The notes below the pieces were generated by a model that saw only the letters and a program-made list of their open reading frames with translations, had not been told where the DNA came from and made no database searches. From an uncultured Myxococcales bacterium (GTDB taxonomy: Bacteria; Myxococcota_A; UBA9042), in contig CAIXGW010000035.1 of assembly GCA_903919145.1 (NCBI GenBank), forward strand, positions 1-46,597: a stretch of 46,597 nucleotides of DNA, given 5' to 3'. A program made the translations under genes and the position numbers. Positions 1 to 7,807 of this stretch are shown here, in pieces; within the stretch, counting starts at the first letter, position 1, and every line of letters starts with the position of its first letter.

Positions 1-2
1 AA

Positions 3-107
3 CAGCGCTGGCGCAGGCGGGCGAGGTCGGACGCAGGCGGCTTGAGCGGGCCAAAGTTCTGCCTGCCGCAGCACACGCTGGTCGGGTCGATGCCGTTTGT
101 GGACTAG
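3..107 (+). other. Possible 3' end of an ORF running in from the left edge
   Basis: An open frame runs from the window edge to a TAG at 105-107 and would encode about 34 residues ending in GSMPFVD. I do not recognise it, and a chance open frame at this GC content is equally possible. The rest of 108-184 holds no supported gene. Confidence 0.15.
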
Positions 108-184
108 GTCCGTCTGAATCTGCCGCCGGCCCGTGGTGGGTTAGCGGGGGGGGTTATCATGTAATATCGAGCATTTAACATAGG

Positions 185-489
185 GTGACGGTACCTTCAT
201 GTACAGGCACCACCGTCGACTGCACAGGTGCCCGGTGTGAGAACTGCGACACGATGGCCCAATGGGGGCTAGGTGAGGAATGCAAGGCCTGTCAAGGTCT
301 GCCCTGCAGCGCAGCGTCACTGAGACGGTCGGTGGGTATTCCTGTGACTTGTACCCATGCAGAAATGGAACAAGAATGCTACGCCTGTGCGATAGCCACA
401 GCGACTGCCCTGTCGGCCTTTGCGCCAACGGCTGTGATCCTGGGCCCGCTTGCGTGATTCCAGGCGTTGCGATGTCCTGTAGCCACTAG
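185..489 (+). pseudogene. Relic of a Cys-rich secreted protein gene
   Basis: Two overlapping plus-strand frames together read as one Cys-rich protein. The first frame (GTG at 185) gives spaced cysteines up to the residues ECYAC near 385-395. The second frame, offset by one base, continues with DSHSDCPVGLCANGCDP and ends at a TAG at 487-489. The DxDCPxGLC pattern is common in Cys-rich surface proteins of Myxococcota and also occurs in the adjacent lipoproteins. There is an in-frame stop at 176-178 just upstream, no signal peptide and no ribosome binding site, so the 5' end appears to be missing. I read this as a decayed fragment with one frameshift between about 380 and 400. The two frames could also be chance, because Cys codons are frequent here. 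Confidence 0.35.
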
Positions 490-600
490 CGGCCGGCACG
501 CAGCGGACGCCCGATGACGCCAGCCGGTAGGCAGCGTCAACCCCGAAATGGCACGTCGGGTCAGCCAGTTGAACCGCCCAGTTGCGCCCCCAAATGACCA

Positions 601-640
601 GAGCTTTCTACTCTGACAACGTTGTCAAAGTAAAAAGCTC
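601..640. other. 40-bp near-perfect inverted repeat
   Basis: The 40 bases are symmetric about 620/621, with 18 of 20 positions paired (mismatches at 608/633 and 613/628). The core 614-627 is the perfect palindrome TGACAACGTTGTCA, and the ends are GAGCTTT and AAAGCTC. It starts 8 bases beyond the stop codon of the last gene of the minus-strand operon. It could be an intrinsic hairpin ending that operon, although no T-run follows it. The core also has the CG-centred symmetry typical of LacI-family operators. Confidence 0.55.
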
Positions 641-648
641 GCCACCCC

Positions 649-3600
649 TCAAAGCCCAAACTTCCCCTTCAACTCCGCCTCAACAAAAGCCCGGTCGGTC
701 GCCCCCAGCGCCTGCGCATACGCCCGAACCTCCGCGAGATACCCGCCCATCGACTGGCCGCCCAGCAGCGAGTTGCCCAGGCTCAGTTTACCCGCCCCAG
801 CCGCAATCGGCCCCTGCTTGGTCTGCTGAATTTGCCCCGCCTGCAGGTACGCCGTACTCGTCGTAGCGTCCTGCACCGCCGTCACCAGCTGCCACTTGCC
901 CATCGCAATCGGCAGCACCGGCGCGTCGTTGTTGTTGGCGATGTGCCAGTTCAGGCTCGCCGCCTGGGTCTCGGTCTTGCGCAGCGAAAAGTACTGGTCG
1001 TGTCCCTGGTTGAACAGGCTGCCCCACGCCGCCGGCGCGTCCAACTCGTACACCGCAAAGAGGGTCATTTGCGGGCTGCTGGGCACCGAAGCGGTCTGCA
1101 GGCGCACGCTCGCGCCGTCAAAGCGCAGCGCTGGCTTGCCGTTGCCCGTGGCCGAGGCGTGCCACACCGGCGCCTTGTCGCCGCCCACCGCTGCGTCGCG
1201 GCCAAGCCCGCTCTTGTCTTTCCACAGGGTCACCGCCGAGTCCGTGGCTGTGACCAGCGTGGCCAAGTCGGCGGCGTCGTACCAGGCAAAGTCGGGCTTG
1301 GGCGGGTCAAATCCCCAGGCGCTGCGCAGGTAAACGCTGATGCTGTCGCGCTCGGCGTCGCTCACGGCGCGGTCAAAGTACAGCAGCTCGCCCACCACCA
1401 CGCCGCCGGTCTCGCCCGCTGAGCCGCTGCCCACAAAGAACGGCTGATTGGCCGCGGGCAAGCTCACGCCCGTGGACGGCTGGACGGCGGCCAAGCTCTC
1501 GATCTGCATCAGCTCTGCCCCCGCGCTGCCGATGCGCGCCGCCAGGACGTAGCAGTGGCCGCCCTCCAGCTTCTGGCCGCTGCCGACCGACTGGCTGCCG
1601 CTGGCGATGCGCGCCGCCAGACCGCTGGCCTTGGGGTCCTGGTCCAGCTGCCAGCCGCTGCTGGGGCTGCCGTGGGCGGCGATGCTGCCGACGGGGGCCG
1701 CGCCGTCGACACACACCGTGGCAAACACGCTGGCCGCGCCGGGCAAGGCAAAGCTGGCGGCGCTCAAGCCTTTGGACCCGCTGAGCCGCACGCCGGAGCG
1801 GCCGCCAAAGGCCTTGCCGTCGCGCTTGGGCAGGGCGGTGCCGCTCACCGGCTGCAAGTGGTGGGCCAGGCCCGACTGGTCCTGCCAGCCGACCACGTCC
1901 TCGGGTCCAGACAGGGTCAAGCCGCCCAGGCTCGCCGCGCTGTACCGGGCGATGAGGCCGCTGGTGACGCTCAGGCCGCAGGTCGCCGCGGCGGCTTTGC
2001 AGGCGCCGTTGCCGTCGCAGCTGTCGCCGACCGTGCACAAATCGCCGTCGTCGCAGGCGGTTTTGGCCGCGGAAGGCTTGTGGCTGCACGCCCCGGCGCT
2101 GCACGCGTCTATCGTGCAGCCATTGCCGTCGTCGCAGTCCTTGCCCGCGGCCGAGGTGCAAACCAGCTCCTCGCAGACATCGACCGCGCTGCACAGGTCG
2201 CCCAAGCTGCAGCTCAGGCCGCTCGGCGCGTACACGCAGCCGCCGGGGACCGCGGAGTCGCAGCTGTCTTCGCTGCAGACGTTGCCGTCGTCGCAGCTTT
2301 TGGGCTTGCCGCCGCCGCAGACCGGGCCGGTGCATTTCTCTGCGGTGGTGCAGGGATCGCCGTCCTCGCAGCTGGTGGCGCCGCTGGCCAGGTGCACGCA
2401 GCCCTGCTTGGGGTCGCAGCTGTCGGCGGTGCAGGCGTTGCTGTCGTCGCAGAGGTTGGGGCCGCCGGGCTTGCAGGCGCCGCCCACGCAATTGTCGCCC
2501 GCGGTGCAGACTTCGCCGTCGGTGCAAGTGCCGCTGTTGGCGAGGTGGACGCAGCTGACCCCGGCCGAGCAGCCGTCGTCGGTGCAGGGGTTGCTGTCGT
2601 CGCAGCCGCTGTCGTCGCTGCACGGCTTGCCACAGTTGGGGAAGCCGACGAGGCCCGGGGCGCAGCTGTCGCAGGCCGCGCCGGCGTAACCCGGGGCGCA
2701 GTCGCATGTTCCCGTGGCGGGCAGGCAGGTGCCGTGGCCGTTGCAGGTCGCGTCGGTACACACCGGGGCTTGGCACTGGCCGGCGCTGCAGGCCGATCCG
2801 GGCGCGCACTCGCCGCAGACGCCGCCGCAGCCGTCGTCGCCGCACTGCTTGCCTTTGCACTGGGGCAGGCACGCGCAGCTGTCGACATCCACGCAGCAAT
2901 TGGCGTTCTTGAGGCAGTCTGCCGTGCACGCGCAGCCCGACGGCGCGAGGTCGCCGCAGTGGCCGACGCAGCTTTCATCGGCCGGCGGAGCGGTGCAGGC
3001 GCCAAACTGGCAGCTGAGGCCCTTTTCGCAGGTGCCGCACTGGCCGCCGCAGCCGTTGTCGCCGCAAGTCTTGCCGGCGCACTGGGGCTGGCAGGCCTGG
3101 CACATCCCCGCGACACAGCTGGTCTTTCCGGGCACAAAGCAGCCGCCGCAGGAGCCGCCGCAGCCGTCGTCGCCACACTCTTTGCCGGCGCAATTCGCCT
3201 TGCATTCGATGCAGGTGCCGTCGGTTTGGCACTTGCCGCCCGCGCAGCCGCTGACTGGCAGGCTGGCATTGCCGCAGTCGGGATCGGCGGCGCCGCAGCC
3301 GCAGTGGCAGGTGATTCCATCTGCGTATTTTTCGGCCGCGCACGTCCAGCTCGCCGGTGGAAGCAGCGGCTCGCACACGCCGCCCACGCACTGCTGCTGC
3401 GCGGTACAGGCCGGTGAGCACACCGCAGCGCTGACCTCACCTGGGGCATCGACGCTGGAATCCCCAGGCTCTGTAACGTCTTGCCCCACTGCCGCGTCGG
3501 CCGGCACGCAAGTGCTGCCCTGCAACACGGTGCCGGCTCCGCAGGCATCCACCGCGCCATCCGGCACGCAGCTGCCCGACACCAGCCGGGTACCCTTGCC

Positions 3601-3684
3601 GCAGGTCAGCGGCTCTTCGCCGCCACAGGATGCCAACAGGAGGGCGAATAGGGCCACCAGGGCCAGGCCCAACCGCCCACCCAT
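649..3684 (-). CDS. Cys-rich lipoprotein with somatomedin-B-like, EGF-like and two LamG-like domains
   Basis: The protein has about 1011 residues. I chose the ATG at 3684 because GGAG lies about 8 bases upstream and it gives a compact lipoprotein signal ending LLLASC. The ATG at 3717 would overlap the upstream stop codon but adds 11 residues before the signal. Domains in order: two short CGxGT...CVP units; one WTC/CGCG/DPDC module (3207-3347); three CGDxGCGGxCG repeats; a somatomedin-B-like domain (2875-2973, with the paired CC); an EGF-like domain with NGHGTC (about residues 307-340); several CDDxNxCTxDxC repeats (about 355-565); and two LamG/concanavalin-like domains (about 573-785 and 795-1010). 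It is probably anchored in the outer membrane and exposed as an adhesive or matrix protein. It is the last gene of the four-gene operon. Domain calls are by eye, and no enzymatic motif is seen. Confidence 0.85.
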   Translation of the reverse strand: MGGRLGLALVALFALLLASCGGEEPLTCGKGTRLVSGSCVPDGAVDACGAGTVLQGSTCVPADAAVGQDVTEPGDSSVDAPGEVSAAVCSPACTAQQQCVGGVCEPLLPPASWTCAAEKYADGITCHCGCGAADPDCGNASLPVSGCAGGKCQTDGTCIECKANCAGKECGDDGCGGSCGGCFVPGKTSCVAGMCQACQPQCAGKTCGDNGCGGQCGTCEKGLSCQFGACTAPPADESCVGHCGDLAPSGCACTADCLKNANCCVDVDSCACLPQCKGKQCGDDGCGGVCGECAPGSACSAGQCQAPVCTDATCNGHGTCLPATGTCDCAPGYAGAACDSCAPGLVGFPNCGKPCSDDSGCDDSNPCTDDGCSAGVSCVHLANSGTCTDGEVCTAGDNCVGGACKPGGPNLCDDSNACTADSCDPKQGCVHLASGATSCEDGDPCTTAEKCTGPVCGGGKPKSCDDGNVCSEDSCDSAVPGGCVYAPSGLSCSLGDLCSAVDVCEELVCTSAAGKDCDDGNGCTIDACSAGACSHKPSAAKTACDDGDLCTVGDSCDGNGACKAAAATCGLSVTSGLIARYSAASLGGLTLSGPEDVVGWQDQSGLAHHLQPVSGTALPKRDGKAFGGRSGVRLSGSKGLSAASFALPGAASVFATVCVDGAAPVGSIAAHGSPSSGWQLDQDPKASGLAARIASGSQSVGSGQKLEGGHCYVLAARIGSAGAELMQIESLAAVQPSTGVSLPAANQPFFVGSGSAGETGGVVVGELLYFDRAVSDAERDSISVYLRSAWGFDPPKPDFAWYDAADLATLVTATDSAVTLWKDKSGLGRDAAVGGDKAPVWHASATGNGKPALRFDGASVRLQTASVPSSPQMTLFAVYELDAPAAWGSLFNQGHDQYFSLRKTETQAASLNWHIANNNDAPVLPIAMGKWQLVTAVQDATTSTAYLQAGQIQQTKQGPIAAGAGKLSLGNSLLGGQSMGGYLAEVRAYAQALGATDRAFVEAELKGKFGL

Positions 3685-3704
3685 CGACTGCTCCAATCCA
3701 GCAA

Positions 3705-5906
3705 TTACGGTACGCATACGGCCACCTTTGGGTCATCGGCTGGGTCCAGCGTGCCGTGGTTGTTGAACGTCGCGGTGCCGCAGCTGCTGCCGCCCGGGCA
3801 GTCCGCACCGCCGCCCGGGCAGGCGATGCCGCAGACGGCGCCCTTGCTGCCCGCCGCGCACAGCTGGCCGGAGGGGCAGCTCCCCGCGCCGCACGAGCCG
3901 CCGCCGCCGTAGACACCCGTGGAGCAGAGGTAGCGCGGGCCCATGGTCTGGGCGTCCACAAAGGCCCGGCACAATTCGCCTTGGCCCAGGCAGTCTTTCT
4001 GCGCCTTGCATGCGTTTGCGCTGCCGACCACGCTCTGGCACACGCCGGCAAAGCCCAGGGTCTTGCCAGTCTCGCCGCTGCTCACTGCCGCGCCCAGGCA
4101 GCGCTGGCTGGCCGGGCAGTCGCCGTCGGTCTGGCAGTAGCTGCGGCACAACCCTGCGACGCAAGCCGAACTTGCGCACTCCGCATCGGCCTTGCACGTC
4201 TGGCCCGGCGCCTTGGCCAGGTTATTGGGCGCGGCGCACACGCCCTTGTAGCTGCCCGCGCCCGCGGCATACACGCCCGTGCACCACTTGCCCGCACACT
4301 CGGCGTCTTTGCTGCAAAAGCTGACCTTGCACAGGCCCGCGGCGTCACACACTGTGGTCGAGGTCGGGCAGCCGAACACCAGCGCTTTGGCGTCGCTGCA
4401 GTCGGGATCGACGGCGCCACAGCCGCAGTCGCAGGCCTGGCCGTCCTTGAAGTAGTTGCTTGGGCAATTCCAGGCTTGGGGCACGCACTGGTTGGTCCAG
4501 GAACAGGTGGAGCCCGCGCCGCAGCTGCCGCACTGGCCGCCGCAGCCGTCGTCGCCGCAGGCCTTGCCGTCGCACTGCTTGGTGCAGGCGGCGGTGCACT
4601 GCTGGCTGGCGTCGCAGAATGGCTTGTCTCCGCTACATTTTCCGCACTGACCGCCGCAGCCGTCGCTGCCGCACTGCTTGCCCTGGCAGGCGGGCGCGCA
4701 CGAGCAGATGGCCTGGTAGTCCTTGCAGCAGGTGCCGTTTTTGGCGCAGGTGGGCGTGCAGTAGCAGCCAGCGGGGGCTTTGCTGCCGCAATTGCCGACG
4801 CACGAGGTGGGCGCTTGCGGCAAAGCCACCGCCTCGCAGGCCCCGCTCTCGCAGGAAAAACCGCTTGGACACGTGCCGCAGCTGCCGCCACAGCCGTCGC
4901 TGCCGCATTGGTTGTACTTGCAGACCAGGGGCTTGGGCGAGCAGGGGCTGACGCACGCGCCGGCGTCGCAGGTGGTGCCCTCGCCGCAGCTGCCGCAGCT
5001 GCCGCCGCAGCCGTTGTCTCCACACTTCTTGCCCTCGCATTGGGGCGTGCAGGTGCCGCAGGTGCCGTCGGCCTTGCACGGCTGGCCGGTGCCGCAGCCC
5101 TGGATGGGCAGAATTCCCGAGGCGCAGTCAGGGTCCACGGCACCGCAGCCGCAGTGGCACGCATCCAGCCCGGCGTAGGTGCCAGCGCCGCAGGTCCAGC
5201 TGGCGGGGGCCTTGCCGGCGCACGTGCCGGCCGCATCGCAGACTTGGTCGCCGCTGCAGCCGGCGAGGTAGGCGGACGGATCGGCGCAGTCAGGGTCGGC
5301 GGCGCCACAGCCGCAGTCGCAGGCGTCGCCGGCGGCGTAATAGCTGGGGTTGCAGGTCCAGCTGGGCGGAGTGCAGCGGCCGGTGGTGCCGCACGCCAGC
5401 CCGCTGGCGCAGCTGCCGCACTGGCCGCCGCAGCCGTCGTCGCCGCAGTTTTTGCCCAGGCACTGCGGCACGCACTGGGCCACGCAAAGGCCGATCGCGG
5501 TGTTGCAGGTCGGCTTGGCGGGGCTGGTGCAGGCGCCGCAGCTGCCGCCGCAGCCGTTGTCGCCGCAGTCACGCTGCAGGCAGTTGGGCTGGCAGACGGC
5601 GTCGATCGGGCCGGTGTCCGCGGGGCCGGTGTCCAGGGTGTCCTGAACGTCGGCGACGGCGGTGTCGCCCGCGCCGCTGTCCGCTGCGCCGCTGCCGGCG
5701 TCGGCGACGCACTGGCCGTTGACCAAGTTGGTACCGGCACCACAGGCCAGCGCATCGCCCGCCGGTACGCACGAACCGCCAGAGCGCACAGTGCCTTTGC
5801 CGCAGGTGGGGCCTTCGTCGCCGCCGCAGCCGCTCAGGGCCGTCAGCAGGGCGAGCAGGCCGATCAGCCAAGCGCCGAAGTGGGTCATGGCAGGCGTGTC
5901 CTTCAT
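3705..5906 (-). CDS. Cys-rich lipoprotein with somatomedin-B-like domain
   Basis: This 733-residue protein starts at the ATG at 5906, which overlaps the upstream stop as ATGA and is preceded by GGAGG. The signal is lipoprotein-like and ends in TALSGC. An Ala/Asp/Gly/Thr-rich linker follows. After it come six CGxxGCGGxCGxC repeats, three WTC/CGCG/DPDC modules (5220-5360, 5058-5198, 4329-4472) and one somatomedin-B-like domain (4704-4805) with CxGNC and the CC pair. The C-terminal third has DAECASxxC and DGDCPASQRC units and ends in a glycine/cysteine-rich segment. Dozens of cysteines imply a disulfide-stabilised extracellular rod. No catalytic motif is visible. Tight coupling to both neighbours suggests that it is made in fixed proportion with them. 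Confidence 0.85.
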   Translation of the reverse strand: MKDTPAMTHFGAWLIGLLALLTALSGCGGDEGPTCGKGTVRSGGSCVPAGDALACGAGTNLVNGQCVADAGSGAADSGAGDTAVADVQDTLDTGPADTGPIDAVCQPNCLQRDCGDNGCGGSCGACTSPAKPTCNTAIGLCVAQCVPQCLGKNCGDDGCGGQCGSCASGLACGTTGRCTPPSWTCNPSYYAAGDACDCGCGAADPDCADPSAYLAGCSGDQVCDAAGTCAGKAPASWTCGAGTYAGLDACHCGCGAVDPDCASGILPIQGCGTGQPCKADGTCGTCTPQCEGKKCGDNGCGGSCGSCGEGTTCDAGACVSPCSPKPLVCKYNQCGSDGCGGSCGTCPSGFSCESGACEAVALPQAPTSCVGNCGSKAPAGCYCTPTCAKNGTCCKDYQAICSCAPACQGKQCGSDGCGGQCGKCSGDKPFCDASQQCTAACTKQCDGKACGDDGCGGQCGSCGAGSTCSWTNQCVPQAWNCPSNYFKDGQACDCGCGAVDPDCSDAKALVFGCPTSTTVCDAAGLCKVSFCSKDAECAGKWCTGVYAAGAGSYKGVCAAPNNLAKAPGQTCKADAECASSACVAGLCRSYCQTDGDCPASQRCLGAAVSSGETGKTLGFAGVCQSVVGSANACKAQKDCLGQGELCRAFVDAQTMGPRYLCSTGVYGGGGSCGAGSCPSGQLCAAGSKGAVCGIACPGGGADCPGGSSCGTATFNNHGTLDPADDPKVAVCVP

Positions 5907-7807
5907 GGCTTGGCCTCCGGGTGGTGAGGCGCAGCGGCCGGCGAGCCCGCGATTCTGCCCGGTTCAATGTAGTTCTTCAGCGCTTCAGCCACCCGCGCCG
6001 ACTTCTCTGCCTTGAGCGCCGTCACCAGCACCGCCCGCAGCCCTGGCGCCTCGTGCGACCACGTCGCCAGGGTGTAAGCCGCTGCTTTGCGCACCAACTC
6101 GCTCTTGTCGTAGAACAGCGCCTTCTCCACCAGTGAGCCCGCCGCCGCCGGCCCCATGTCGCGGGCGGCATCCACCAGGTTTTCGCGCACATGGATCGAC
6201 TGGTCGCTGGCCATCAGCTGGTGCATCGCGGCGATGCAGGCCTTGGGCTCCTGAAAGCGCAGGGCCAGCGCCGCCGAGCCGCGCACCAGCTCGTTCGGGT
6301 CCTTCAGACCCGCCAGAATCAGCGGCAGCGCCTGCGGATCTGCCGTGTTGCCCAGCCCCGCCAGCCAGGCGATGCGCACGCCGACGGGTGCCAGCTCGCT
6401 CGACGGCTCGCCCTGAACGTGCTTTTTGGCGTGATCCGCGTAGTCGGCGAGGGACTTTTTCGCCTGCTCCGGGTGGGTCTCGCGCAGAAAGCCCAAGGTC
6501 GCGCCCAGGGTGGTGGCAACAGCGCCCGAGTAGCCCAGATCCGCGCCGGTGTAGGCCAGCTGGGCCAGGGCGGCAGCGAATTCCAGCGTCGGGCTGGTCA
6601 TCAAGCTCGCGCTCTGCAGCACGTTGATGCGCAATTCCTCAGGCAGCGCCGTGTCTTTGACCAGGTCTGCCACCTCGCGCTGCGCCTCAGGCGTCCGCGC
6701 CCCCACCAGCGCGGCAATTGCCACGGTGCGCGCGGGCCCCTGAAGCGTCCCCTGGCGCAAGCTCTGGGCAACGGCGCGACTCGCCTCCGGACTTGCGGCA
6801 ATCGCCCGGGTCAGGTCGCCGCGCAGCTGCATGCGCCCGGCGGTATCGGTGGACGAAGCGCGCGCCGTCACCTCTCGCATCGCGCTCTCCAGAGGCTTGG
6901 CAGGTGTCGGCGCCCGCTTGCGCAGGGCCAGCTGGTCCAGGCGATACGGCAGCAAAGTCGCGGGATCCAGCCCCGAGGCCCAGCGCCCGTCGCTGCTGCC
7001 CTGGCGCTGCAGGTCGATGACCACGCCGAAGCGCGTCTCCTTGCCGGCGACCAGGCTCGACGTCGCCGCGGTGCCCTTCTGCTCGGCGTGGACCGCTTGG
7101 ATCTGCCCGTCCGCCAAGGTGAAGCGCACCTCATGGGTCGACGAAAACCCAGCCGACTGCTGCGTCCAGGTCTTGAGCACCGCGCCGTCTGACTGGCGCG
7201 CATAGCTGGCGCGGTACGGGCCGTTGGCGTCGCGCTCCTCCAACTGCCACGTCGCCGCTCCGGCCTGGGTGGGGCCGACGAGCTGCAGCCCCTGAGCCAG
7301 CGCCGCCAAGGTCCCCTGCGTAACCGCTGACGTTTGGGCGGCAAAGCGCACCTCTTCTAGCCGCCCGTCGCCGCGCACCCGCAGGGCCCAGCGCTGGCCC
7401 AGCTCGGCTTGGCCCTGGTCGCCCTGGCCTTCAGGCATGGCAAATACCTTGCGCGCCGCGGGGTTCAGCTGCAGCTTGGCGTCGACCAGCCGCGCCGGCA
7501 GCCAGGTATCGGCCCCCACCAGCTGCGGCACGCCCACCTCCAGCTTGCCCTGCAGGTCGCTGTCCACCCGCTCGGCAAAGCTGCCGCCCTCCATCTGAAA
7601 GTTGTAGCGCGCGGTATACGCCGAGCCTGCCTGGGCCTGGGCCCTCGTCAGCGGCAATTCACCAGCGCTGCGCTGGGTTTTCGCCACGTCCGGCCCCACC
7701 TTGTCCGCCGCGTTTTCAACCGCCGGGCGCAGCTGCCACCACGCCAGGCCAGCGCCGATGAGGCCAACCGCTGCAATCCCCAACCCTATCGACTGTGCGC
7801 GCTTCAT
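5903..7807 (-). CDS. Membrane-anchored HEAT-like protein resembling the vitellogenin N-terminal lipid-binding module
   Basis: This 634-residue protein starts at the ATG at 7807, which overlaps the giant gene's stop as ATGA and has GGGAG upstream. Residues 7-27 form a single hydrophobic segment, either a signal anchor or an uncleaved signal. Residues about 55-300 are rich in beta-strand patterns. Residues about 310-603 are helical HEAT-like repeats with segments such as AWLAGLGN, VRGSAALALR and SELVRKAAAYTLATW. This order, a beta region followed by a helical horseshoe with LGN...VRxxAxxALR, is reminiscent of vitellogenin, apolipoprotein B and MTP N-terminal regions. That is a by-eye inference, and a generic HEAT-repeat scaffold is the alternative. 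The C-terminus is rich in Pro, Ala and His. In context it may help carry or assemble the giant protein encoded immediately upstream. Confidence 0.7.
   Translation of the reverse strand: MKRAQSIGLGIAAVGLIGAGLAWWQLRPAVENAADKVGPDVAKTQRSAGELPLTRAQAQAGSAYTARYNFQMEGGSFAERVDSDLQGKLEVGVPQLVGADTWLPARLVDAKLQLNPAARKVFAMPEGQGDQGQAELGQRWALRVRGDGRLEEVRFAAQTSAVTQGTLAALAQGLQLVGPTQAGAATWQLEERDANGPYRASYARQSDGAVLKTWTQQSAGFSSTHEVRFTLADGQIQAVHAEQKGTAATSSLVAGKETRFGVVIDLQRQGSSDGRWASGLDPATLLPYRLDQLALRKRAPTPAKPLESAMREVTARASSTDTAGRMQLRGDLTRAIAASPEASRAVAQSLRQGTLQGPARTVAIAALVGARTPEAQREVADLVKDTALPEELRINVLQSASLMTSPTLEFAAALAQLAYTGADLGYSGAVATTLGATLGFLRETHPEQAKKSLADYADHAKKHVQGEPSSELAPVGVRIAWLAGLGNTADPQALPLILAGLKDPNELVRGSAALALRFQEPKACIAAMHQLMASDQSIHVRENLVDAARDMGPAAAGSLVEKALFYDKSELVRKAAAYTLATWSHEAPGLRAVLVTALKAEKSARVAEALKNYIEPGRIAGSPAAAPHHPEAKP

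Noticed and set aside
1555..3417. 620-codon open frame on the plus strand opposite the Cys-rich lipoprotein gene
   Set aside because: It is a shadow of the high-GC antisense gene: very rich in Ala, Gly and Val with no domain, start site or ribosome binding site.
3630..5927. 765-codon plus-strand open frame opposite the second Cys-rich gene
   Set aside because: Same reason; its Ala-rich translation mirrors the repeated Cys/Gly codons on the other strand.
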